From contig CALERQ010000240.1 of the NCBI GenBank assembly GCA_937907305.1, forward strand, positions 1 through 11,733: a DNA stretch of 11,733 bases, given 5' to 3'. This DNA comes from an uncultured Clostridia bacterium. GTDB lineage: Bacteria; Bacillota; Clostridia; Oscillospirales; Ruminococcaceae. Under the pieces are notes generated by a model that was not told the origin of the DNA, did no database searches, and saw nothing but the letters and a program-made list of their open reading frames with translations. Shown here one piece after another: positions 5,419-11,733 of the stretch. A program made the translations under genes and the position numbers. Position 1 is the stretch's first letter. Each line of letters starts with the position of its first letter.

Positions 5419-6705
5419 ATGAAACTGAACGAAACCAAAAAAGTGGACACCAACCTGTACGAACTGAATATCACCGTGGATGGCGAGCAGTATGCCAAGG
5501 CATTGGATGCTTCTTTCAAGAAGAACGCCGCCAAGCTCAATATCCCCGGTTTCCGTAAGGGCAAGGCTCCCAAGAGCATCGTTTACAAGATGGTAGGCGA
5601 GAGCTATTTCTATGAGGATGCCATCAATTCCAGCTACGGCGAAGCCTACGAGGAGGCCCTCAAGGAGTCCGGCCTGGAAGCGGTCGCTTATCCCGAAGTG
5701 GAACTGAAGGATGTAGACGGCACCCACTATACCTTTGTTGCCAAGGTTACCGTTAAGCCTGAGGTCACCCTGGGTGAGTACAAGGGCCTGAAGGTCGAGC
5801 GTGAAAGCGACAAAGTGACCGAGGCCGATGTAGAGACCGAGCTGAACGCCATGGCCGATCGTAATGCCCGCATGGGCGAAGCCCCCGAGGGCGCTAAGGC
5901 CGAGATGGGTGATACCGCTGTCATCGATTACGAAGGTTTTGTCGGTGATGTCGCCTTTGAGGGGGGCAAGGGCGAAGACCACCCCCTGTCCCTCGGCTCC
6001 GGCCAGTTCATCCCCGGCTTTGAGGAGGGCGTAGTTGGCCATAAGGTTGGCGAGAGCTTCGATGTCAATGTTACTTTCCCCACCGAGTATCACAGCGAAG
6101 AGCTGGCCGGCAAGGATGCCACCTTTAAGGTGACCATCAAGGAGCTCAAGCGCAAGGAACTGCCCACCCTGGATGACGAGTTCGCCAAGGATGTCAGCGA
6201 GTTTGATACCCTGGAAGAACTGAAGAAGGATCTGACCGAGAAAATGGCCGCTGAAAAGAAGGACCAGGCCGACAGCAAGATGGAAAACGATCTGCTGGAG
6301 CAGGCTGTCAAGAACATGACCGTGGAGATCCCCACTGTGATGTTTGAGAACAAGGCCCAGGATATGGTCGAAGAGTTCGGCTACCGTCTGCAGACCCAGG
6401 GCATGAACATGGATATGTATATGAAGTACACCGGCACCACCCCCGAGGCACTGACCGCTCAGTTTATGCCCCAGGCCGAGGCCCAGGTGCGCACCACCCT
6501 GCTGCTGGAGAAAATCGCTGAGGCAGAGAATATCGAGATCACCGAAGAGGATATCAACGGCGAGTACGACCGTATGGTCAAGGATTACGGCATGGAGCTT
6601 GATAAGGTCAAGTCCATCGTTCCCGTAGAGGAGATCAAGCGTCAGCTCACCATCCAGAAGGCCGCCAAGGTCATCACCGATAGCGCCGTAGTGACCCAGC
6701 TGTAA
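5419..6705 (+). CDS. tig: Trigger factor (ribosome-bound chaperone and prolyl isomerase)
   Basis: Trigger factor binds the 50S exit tunnel near L23 and shields nascent chains. The 428-residue length is normal for the family. The N-terminal domain (about 1-115) contains the ribosome-docking loop GFRKGKAPK (44-52). An FKBP-type PPIase domain follows (about 163-245), including GDTAVIDYEG and FIPGFEEGVVG (197-207). The rest (about 250-428) is the helical chaperone domain, rich in E/K helices. The start ATG at 5419 has GGAGG (5404-5408) upstream. Codon choice is strongly biased towards GAG, AAG, CTG and ATC, as in rplS, suggesting high expression. It is followed by clpP after 54 bp, with no terminator seen between, as in the common tig-clpP-clpX order. 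Confidence 0.98.
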   Translation: MKLNETKKVDTNLYELNITVDGEQYAKALDASFKKNAAKLNIPGFRKGKAPKSIVYKMVGESYFYEDAINSSYGEAYEEALKESGLEAVAYPEVELKDVDGTHYTFVAKVTVKPEVTLGEYKGLKVERESDKVTEADVETELNAMADRNARMGEAPEGAKAEMGDTAVIDYEGFVGDVAFEGGKGEDHPLSLGSGQFIPGFEEGVVGHKVGESFDVNVTFPTEYHSEELAGKDATFKVTIKELKRKELPTLDDEFAKDVSEFDTLEELKKDLTEKMAAEKKDQADSKMENDLLEQAVKNMTVEIPTVMFENKAQDMVEEFGYRLQTQGMNMDMYMKYTGTTPEALTAQFMPQAEAQVRTTLLLEKIAEAENIEITEEDINGEYDRMVKDYGMELDKVKSIVPVEEIKRQLTIQKAAKVITDSAVVTQL

Positions 6706-6743
6706 TTTCCTTTAGCAAATTTCCAGTGCTACATACCATAAAC

Positions 6744-6763
6744 GGAGGTGTATGAAAAAATGA
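6744..6763 (+). promoter_or_regulatory. clpP translation start region with a 3-codon upstream ORF
   Basis: The ribosome binding site GGAGGT (6744-6749) lies ten bases before the clpP ATG (6760). Between them an ATG at 6752 opens a minimal reading frame, Met-Lys-Lys-stop, whose TGA (6761-6763) overlaps the clpP ATG as ATGA. A GTG at 6748 inside the ribosome binding site is in frame with clpP but is unlikely to be used. The wide spacing to 6760 and the tight 3-4 base spacing to 6752 leave the initiation mechanism open. Confidence 0.5.
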
Positions 6764-7347
6764 GTTTGGTACCAATGGTAATAGAACAGACCAACCGCGG
6801 GGAGCGTAGTTATGATATCTTTTCCCGCCTGCTCAATGACCGCATCGTTATGCTCTGCGAGGAGGTAAACGATGCCACAGCCAGTCTGGTGGTAGCGCAG
6901 CTTTTGTTCCTGGAGGGCCAGGATCCCGAAAAGGACATCCACCTGTATATCAATAGCCCCGGTGGTTCCATTTCCGCTGGTATGGCTATCTATGATACCA
7001 TGCAGTATATCAAGTGCGATGTTTCCACCATCTGCATCGGTATGGCGGCTTCCATGGGCGCGTTCCTGCTGTGCGCAGGTGCTCCTGGCAAACGCCTGGC
7101 GCTGCCCAATAGCGAGATCATGATCCACCAGCCGCTGCTGGGCGGATTACAGGGCCAGGCCACCGATATCAAGATCCATGCTGACCGCATTATCAAGATC
7201 AAGGAAAACCTGAACCGTATTATGGCGGAGCGCTGCCATAAGCCGCTGGAGCAGGTGATGCAGGATACCGAGCGGGATAATTTCATGTCCGCCCAGGAAG
7301 CCTGTGATTATGGCCTGATCGACCGTGTCATTGCCCACAGAGAATAA
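6760..7347 (+). CDS. clpP: ATP-dependent Clp protease proteolytic subunit
   Basis: ClpP forms the tetradecameric serine protease chamber fed by ClpX and other Clp ATPases. The 195-residue protein starts with MSLVPMVIEQTNRGERSYDI, the usual N-terminus with little or no propeptide. The catalytic triad is visible: S98 in GMAASMG, H123 in MIHQP and D173 in DTERDNFM. Compared with E. coli and B. subtilis ClpP it has one extra residue after H123 (HQPLLGGLQGQATDI against HQPLGG.QGQ), in the handle region that joins the two rings. Start choice follows homology: ATG 6760 rather than GTG 6748, which would add four residues within the ribosome binding site. The gene sits 54 bp after tig and 17 bp before clpX, the normal arrangement for a ClpXP operon. 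Confidence 0.98.
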   Translation: MSLVPMVIEQTNRGERSYDIFSRLLNDRIVMLCEEVNDATASLVVAQLLFLEGQDPEKDIHLYINSPGGSISAGMAIYDTMQYIKCDVSTICIGMAASMGAFLLCAGAPGKRLALPNSEIMIHQPLLGGLQGQATDIKIHADRIIKIKENLNRIMAERCHKPLEQVMQDTERDNFMSAQEACDYGLIDRVIAHRE

Positions 7348-7364
7348 AAGGAGTCCATAATAGC

Positions 7365-8687
7365 ATGGCAAACGATGAGAACAAAAAAATGATGCGCTGC
7401 TCCTTTTGCGGCAAGCCGCAGGATCGGGTAGCGCGTCTGATCGCCGGCCCGGGCGTATGTATCTGCAATGAATGTGTGGAGATCTGCCGCGCGGTGCTGG
7501 AGGATGAGGAAGTTCCGGCTCCCCGGCCCATAAGAAACGAGCCGCAGGGGGAGGAGCTGAATGTCCCCCGGCCCAAGGAGATCAAGGCATTCCTGGATGA
7601 GTATGTCATTGGGCAGGATGCCGCCAAGCGTGCGCTTTCGGTGGCGGTATATAATCACTATAAGCGTATCTGCTGCGGCGAAGGCGATGATGTAGAGCTC
7701 GGCAAGAGCAACATTCTGCTGCTGGGCCCCACAGGCGTTGGTAAAACCATGCTGGCGCAGACCCTGGCCAAGGTGCTGGGCGTCCCCTTTGCCATTGCGG
7801 ATGCCACCACACTGACCGAAGCCGGTTATGTGGGCGAGGATGTGGAAAACATCCTGCTGCGCCTTTTGCAGGCTGCGGATTTCGATGTAGCCCGGGCTGA
7901 GCGCGGCATCATCTACATTGATGAGATCGACAAGATCGCCCGCAAGAGCGAAAATCCCTCCATCACCCGCGATGTTAGCGGCGAGGGCGTTCAGCAGGCA
8001 TTGCTTAAGATCTTGGAAGGCACCATCTCCAATGTTCCTCCGCAGGGCGGCCGCAAGCACCCCCAGCAGGAGTTCATCCAGGTGGATACCTCCAACATTC
8101 TGTTTATCTGCGGCGGCGCGTTCGATGGCCTGGAAAAGATCATCAGCCGCCGTACCGATAAGTCCTCTCTGGGCTTCGGCGGCACAGTCAAATCCAAAGC
8201 CGAGGTGGAAGAGCAGGGCATTTACCGCCAGGTGGAGCCCCATGACCTGGTCAAATACGGTCTGATCCCCGAGTTAGTGGGCCGTATCCCGGTCATCGCT
8301 TCGCTGGATGCTCTGGATGAGGAAGCGTTGGTCCGCATTTTGCGGGAGCCGAAAAACGCCCTCATCAAGCAATACAAAAAGCTGTTCGAAATGGATAATA
8401 TCCAAATCGATTTCGAAGAGGACGCGCTGCGTGCTATCGCCCAAAAGGCGATCGAGCGTAAAACCGGCGCGCGTGGTCTGCGCGGCATTATGGAGGAGCT
8501 TTTGGGCAATCTGATGTTCGAAGCACCTTCCGATGGCACCGTGGCCCACATCGTCATCACGGCGGATATGGTAAACGGACTGGGGGATGCCATGATCATG
8601 CGCGACCCCATGAAGCAGCCCGCCCGCCTGCAGCTGCGTCTGCCTGGCACACCGGCACAGAAGCGCCGCCGCGGTGCTGTTTCTTAA
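7365..8687 (+). CDS. clpX: ATP-dependent Clp protease ATP-binding subunit ClpX
   Basis: ClpX is the hexameric AAA+ unfoldase that delivers substrates to ClpP. The 440-residue protein has the N-terminal zinc-binding domain (C12, C15, C34, C37), Walker A GPTGVGKT (121-128), pore loop GYVGED (154-159), Walker B IIYIDEID (182-189), the RKH loop (230-232) and the sensor-2 motif GAR (368-370). The ClpP-docking loop reads LGF (269-271), where E. coli and B. subtilis ClpX have IGF. The start ATG 7365 follows AAGGAG (7348-7353), which begins right after the clpP stop, so the two are probably translated from one message. The basic C-terminal tail (KRRR near the end) is typical in placement. The protein is complete and intact. 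Confidence 0.98.
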   Translation: MANDENKKMMRCSFCGKPQDRVARLIAGPGVCICNECVEICRAVLEDEEVPAPRPIRNEPQGEELNVPRPKEIKAFLDEYVIGQDAAKRALSVAVYNHYKRICCGEGDDVELGKSNILLLGPTGVGKTMLAQTLAKVLGVPFAIADATTLTEAGYVGEDVENILLRLLQAADFDVARAERGIIYIDEIDKIARKSENPSITRDVSGEGVQQALLKILEGTISNVPPQGGRKHPQQEFIQVDTSNILFICGGAFDGLEKIISRRTDKSSLGFGGTVKSKAEVEEQGIYRQVEPHDLVKYGLIPELVGRIPVIASLDALDEEALVRILREPKNALIKQYKKLFEMDNIQIDFEEDALRAIAQKAIERKTGARGLRGIMEELLGNLMFEAPSDGTVAHIVITADMVNGLGDAMIMRDPMKQPARLQLRLPGTPAQKRRRGAVS

Positions 8688-8844
8688 ATAACATCCGGCT
8701 GCATATCCTTGCCTGTGGGGCAGGGAAGTGCACCGATGGGATATGACATGAATCGGGGGCTGTACGGGGTCGTGTGATCCCATACCGGCCCTTTATTCAA
8801 TCGTAACCCTACTCTTATGACCATAGTGAAGGGAGGCAAAAGCT
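8688..8844 (+). promoter_or_regulatory. Structured clpX-lon intergenic region with mutually exclusive hairpins
   Basis: This 157-bp gap is the longest within the tig-engB cluster. CATATCC (8702-8708) can pair with GGATATG (8739-8745), enclosing a CCTTGCC/GGCAGGG hairpin (8707-8725). Alternatively ATGGGAT (8736-8742) pairs with ATCCCAT (8777-8783), extended by CCG (8733-8735) with CGG (8786-8788) across a two-base bulge. The two folds share 8739-8742 and cannot coexist. The second fold is followed by CCCTTTATT, a weak U-rich run, so attenuation is conceivable. I see no convincing promoter and no CIRCE or CtsR box. AAGGGAGG (8829-8836) is the lon ribosome binding site. Pairings are by eye; function is inference. 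Confidence 0.4.
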
Positions 8845-11268
8845 ATGGAGAAAAACACAAAAAATACCGAGAAAAAACCAATCCAGGTACCGGTGCTGGC
8901 GCTGCGCGGGCTGGTTCTGTTCCCGCATATGGTGCTGCATTTTGATGTAGGCCGGGAAAAATCGCTGCATGCTTTGAATATGGCAATGAATGGCGACCGC
9001 AAGATATTCCTGGTGGCCCAAATCGACCAAAATGAAGAAAACCCGTCAATGGACGGTTTGTATAAAGTGGGCACAGTGGCGGAGATCCGTCAGATCGTGC
9101 GTTCGCAGGGAGAATCACTGCGTGTACTGGTGGAAGGCTGCTACCGCGGCAAGCTCATCGATATGTTCGAGGAGGACCACACCTCGGTCGGCGAGATCCT
9201 GCCGTATCCCGCGGCCGGCCGCATTGCGGGCCGTCCCTTCAGCGATGCGCTGGTCCGCACCGTCAAGGACCTCTTCGATGAATATGTCAGCCTGGCGCCC
9301 CGTATGCCCAAAGAGATCGTGGATAACATCCTCGATTGCGATGACCCGGCGCTCATTGCGGAATACATAGCGGGGAACATCCCCTTCGAGATACAGGATA
9401 AGCAGCGTCTGCTGGAGCAGAATAGTGCCCGCCGTCGGCTGGAGATCATTGCCCAGCTGCTGGAATCAGAAAATGAGATTTTGGCGCTGGAAGCCGATAT
9501 TCAGGACCGTGTCAAAGAGGCCATGGATAAAAACCAGCGGGACTATTACCTGCGGGAACAGCTCCGTGTCATCAATGAGGAGCTGGGCGAAGGCGACATG
9601 GGCTTCGAGGAACCGGATGAATTCCGGGAAAAGATCCGCGCCCTTCTGACCACCGATGAAAACAAGGAAAAGCTGCTTAAGGAAGTCAGCCACCTGGAAA
9701 AAATGCCTCCCAATTCGCAGGAAGCGGCGGTGATCCGCGGCTATCTGGAGACCTGTCTGGAGCTGCCGTGGGGCTGCTATACCAAAGATGTCATTGACCT
9801 GAAGAAGGCGGCAAAGCTGCTGGATAAAGAACACTACGGACTGAAGAAGATCAAAGAGCGGGTGCTGGAGGCGCTGGCAGTTCGTGCGCTGGCGCCGGAT
9901 ATCAATGGCCAGATCCTTTGCTTTGTGGGCCCTCCCGGCGTGGGCAAAACCTCTATCGTGCGCAGCATTGCGCAGACGATGGGGCGGCAGTATGCCCGTA
10001 TCGCGCTGGGCGGCATCAAGGATGAATCTGAGATCCGCGGCCATCGTAAGACCTATGTGGGCAGTATGCCAGGCCGCATTATCAATGCCATCAAGCAGGC
10101 CGGCAGCGCCAATCCCGTGCTGCTGTTGGACGAGGTAGATAAACTCAGCAATGATTACCGCGGCGATCCTTCCTCCGCCTTGTTGGAGGTACTGGATTCC
10201 GAGCAGAACTGCACCTTCCGGGATCATTATATTGAGATGCCATTCGATCTTTCCCATGTGTTCTTCATTGCCACGGCCAATGACCGCAGTGCCATTCCGC
10301 CCGCGCTTCTGGACCGCATGGAGGTCATTGAGCTACCGAGCTACACACGGGAAGAAAAGTTCCAAATCGCCAAGCGCCACCTGCTGCCCAAGCAGCGGGA
10401 ACGCCATGGCCTTGCCGTGGGGCAGATCGCCGTGACCGATGGCGCCATCTATGATATCATCGATCACTACACCCGGGAAGCCGGTGTGCGTACCCTGGAG
10501 CGCCGTTTGGCCGCCCTGTGCCGCAAGGTCGCTGCCAAGGTGGTATCCGGTGAAGCCACCGAAAAGGTTACCATTAAGGCGGCTGATCTGCCAAATTACC
10601 TGGGCCCTCGCTACATCACCGAGGATATCGTCCCCAAGGAGGACAGCATCGGCCTTGTCAATGGCCTGGCCTGGACCGCCGTGGGCGGTGAGCTTCTCCA
10701 GGTGGAAACCGCGGTCGTCCCCGGTACCGGTAAGACCATCACCACCGGTTCGCTGGGCAATGTAATGAAGGAATCGGTAACGGCTGCCATCACCTACATC
10801 CGTTCCGTCGCGGAGCACTACGAGATCGAAAACACCTTCTACAAGGATAAGGATATCCACATCCACTTCCCGGAAGGCGCGGTCCCCAAGGACGGCCCCT
10901 CCGCCGGTATCACCACTTGCACGGCGCTCATTTCGGCGCTGGGCAATATTCCTGTTCGGCACGATGTCGCCATGACCGGCGAGATTACCCTGCGGGGCCG
11001 GGTACTGGCCATCGGCGGCCTGCGGGAAAAGAGCATGGCAGCCTACAAAAACGGCATCAAGACCGTCATCATCCCGGCTGCTAATGAGCCGGACCTCGCT
11101 GAAATTGATGATGTCGTTAAAAAGGCCATTCACTTTGTGCCAGTCCGCACCATGGAAGAGGTGCTGGAGCAGGCGCTGGTACAGCTGCCTGGTGGGACCA
11201 AAAAGCGTGGCTATCACGCCGCGGCCACCGAGCACAAGGAAGCATCTTCGGCGGTGCTGTGCCGTTGA
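8845..11268 (+). CDS. lon: ATP-dependent protease Lon (endopeptidase La)
   Basis: Lon degrades misfolded and regulatory proteins in the cytoplasm. The 807-residue protein has the LON N-terminal substrate-binding domain (about 12-205, beginning PVLALRGLVLFPHM), a coiled helical stretch (about 205-300), the AAA+ module with Walker A GPPGVGKT (362-369) and Walker B VLLLDEVD (425-432), and the protease domain (from about 595). There the Ser-Lys dyad is S686 in KDGPSAGI and K729 in GGLREKSMAA, with the usual 43-residue spacing. A soluble LonA type is indicated: there is no membrane segment. It is longer than B. subtilis LonA (774 residues), partly through a C-terminal tail of about 30 residues (from residue 777). 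ATG 8845 lies eight bases after AAGGGAGG. Gene order clpX-lon-engB resembles Bacillus, without the intervening lonB. Confidence 0.98.
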   Translation: MEKNTKNTEKKPIQVPVLALRGLVLFPHMVLHFDVGREKSLHALNMAMNGDRKIFLVAQIDQNEENPSMDGLYKVGTVAEIRQIVRSQGESLRVLVEGCYRGKLIDMFEEDHTSVGEILPYPAAGRIAGRPFSDALVRTVKDLFDEYVSLAPRMPKEIVDNILDCDDPALIAEYIAGNIPFEIQDKQRLLEQNSARRRLEIIAQLLESENEILALEADIQDRVKEAMDKNQRDYYLREQLRVINEELGEGDMGFEEPDEFREKIRALLTTDENKEKLLKEVSHLEKMPPNSQEAAVIRGYLETCLELPWGCYTKDVIDLKKAAKLLDKEHYGLKKIKERVLEALAVRALAPDINGQILCFVGPPGVGKTSIVRSIAQTMGRQYARIALGGIKDESEIRGHRKTYVGSMPGRIINAIKQAGSANPVLLLDEVDKLSNDYRGDPSSALLEVLDSEQNCTFRDHYIEMPFDLSHVFFIATANDRSAIPPALLDRMEVIELPSYTREEKFQIAKRHLLPKQRERHGLAVGQIAVTDGAIYDIIDHYTREAGVRTLERRLAALCRKVAAKVVSGEATEKVTIKAADLPNYLGPRYITEDIVPKEDSIGLVNGLAWTAVGGELLQVETAVVPGTGKTITTGSLGNVMKESVTAAITYIRSVAEHYEIENTFYKDKDIHIHFPEGAVPKDGPSAGITTCTALISALGNIPVRHDVAMTGEITLRGRVLAIGGLREKSMAAYKNGIKTVIIPAANEPDLAEIDDVVKKAIHFVPVRTMEEVLEQALVQLPGGTKKRGYHAAATEHKEASSAVLCR

Positions 11269-11292
11269 GTAAAAGAAAGGGAGGACGCCAAC

Positions 11293-11733
11293 ATGAACTT
11301 TCATCTGGTGAAATTTGAGATGAGCTGCGGCCTGGCCAACCAGCTGCCGCAAAGCACCCTGCCGGAGGTCGTTTTCGCGGGGCGCAGCAATGTGGGCAAG
11401 TCCTCCCTCATCAATAAGATCTTCAATCAAAAGCAGCTGGCACGCGTCAGTGCCACTCCCGGCAAAACTGCCACCATCAACTTTTTCCGCTGCGGTGATA
11501 TTGCCCGCTTTGCGGATCTGCCCGGCTACGGCTATGCCAAGGTCAGCGATAGCGAGCGCCGCCGCTGGTCCGGCCTTATCGAGGGTTACTTTCATCAGGA
11601 TCGGGATATCCGACTGGTCTTATCCCTTTTGGATATCCGTCATGCCCCCAGTGCTGATGACCTCACCATGCTGGATTTCCTCATTGATAGCGAACTGCCC
11701 TTCGCGGTGGTGCTTACCAAGACCGATAAGCTG
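11293..11733 (+). CDS. engB: Ribosome biogenesis GTP-binding protein EngB/YsxC, 5' part
   Basis: The reading frame runs off the right edge with 147 codons visible, out of roughly 195-200 usual for the family. EngB is a small GTPase needed for 50S assembly in B. subtilis. Motifs in normal order are G1 GRSNVGKSS (30-38), G2 TPGKT (55-59), G3 DLPGYGYAKVS (75-85) and G4 TKTD (142-145); the G5 region is cut off. The start ATG at 11293 is eight bases after AAGGGAGG (11277-11284) and 24 bp past the lon stop, so it is probably co-transcribed with lon, as in Bacillus. The visible part is intact. With rbgA and rplS upstream, it is the third 50S-related gene in the window. Confidence 0.97.
   Translation, partial: MNFHLVKFEMSCGLANQLPQSTLPEVVFAGRSNVGKSSLINKIFNQKQLARVSATPGKTATINFFRCGDIARFADLPGYGYAKVSDSERRRWSGLIEGYFHQDRDIRLVLSLLDIRHAPSADDLTMLDFLIDSELPFAVVLTKTDKL

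Noticed and set aside
7308..8243. 311-codon - strand open frame opposite clpP/clpX
   Set aside because: It lies wholly opposite conserved clpX and the clpP end; no recognisable domain or RBS. Treated as a shadow frame.
6706..8844. CtsR or CIRCE (HrcA) heat-shock operators near clpP, clpX or lon
   Set aside because: I looked for GGTCAAA direct repeats and for TTAGCACTC/GAGTGCTAA inverted repeats and found none in the intergenic stretches.
10333..11595. 420-codon - strand open frame opposite lon and engB
   Set aside because: It spans two well-conserved + strand genes and their junction, has no ribosome binding site I can see, and its sequence looks like a reverse reading of biased codons. Long antisense frames are expected in GC-rich coding DNA.
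1..11733. Mobile elements, CRISPR arrays, tRNA or rRNA genes, defence islands
   Set aside because: No repeat arrays, transposase or integrase genes, inverted-repeat borders or RNA-gene signatures were seen. Gene content is conserved housekeeping, and gene-free gaps are all under 200 bases.

Overview
This window looks like the chromosome of a moderately high-GC member of the class Clostridia, most likely the Oscillospiraceae/Ruminococcaceae group (Faecalibacterium, Gemmiger or Subdoligranulum-like). That placement is inferred from gene order (a radical-SAM/DUF2344 pair, then rplS-rbgA-rnhB-yraN, then tig-clpP-clpX-lon-engB), strong AGGAGG ribosome binding sites, and the protein sequences. No marker gene that would fix the genus is present. 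Coding density is very high. All genes but one are on the + strand.

Region 1 (1-935): the 3' end of a B12-binding-type radical SAM protein overlaps a DUF2344 radical-SAM-linked protein by 29 bp. Region 2 (936-1514): rplS (L19) forms its own transcription unit, with a sigma-70-like promoter, a structured 5' leader of about 135 nt and an intrinsic terminator. Region 3 (1552-4335): rbgA, rnhB and yraN overlap or abut and are followed after 12 bp by an M19 dipeptidase. These genes cover 50S assembly (RbgA), RNA:DNA hybrid removal (RNase HII), a nuclease-fold protein of unknown role (YraN), and dipeptide hydrolysis. Region 4 (4336-4645): a very small cysteine-rich DUF1540 gene lies on the - strand. 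Its terminator overlaps the stop codon of the converging dipeptidase gene.

Region 5 (4646-11733): a calcineurin-like phosphoesterase precedes a proteostasis cluster, tig (ribosome-bound chaperone), clpP and clpX (protease and unfoldase), lon (AAA+ protease) and engB (ribosome-assembly GTPase, cut by the window end). A good extended -10 promoter precedes tig. The 157-bp clpX-lon gap can fold into mutually exclusive hairpins.

I see no phage, IS element, CRISPR array, tRNA or rRNA, and nothing that looks like a new defence or biosynthetic system. The window is mostly a conserved housekeeping region. The points most worth a second look are the two leader regions (rplS and lon), the hidden DUF1540 gene with its overlapping terminator, the split radical-SAM pair, and an ambiguous translation start at clpP.
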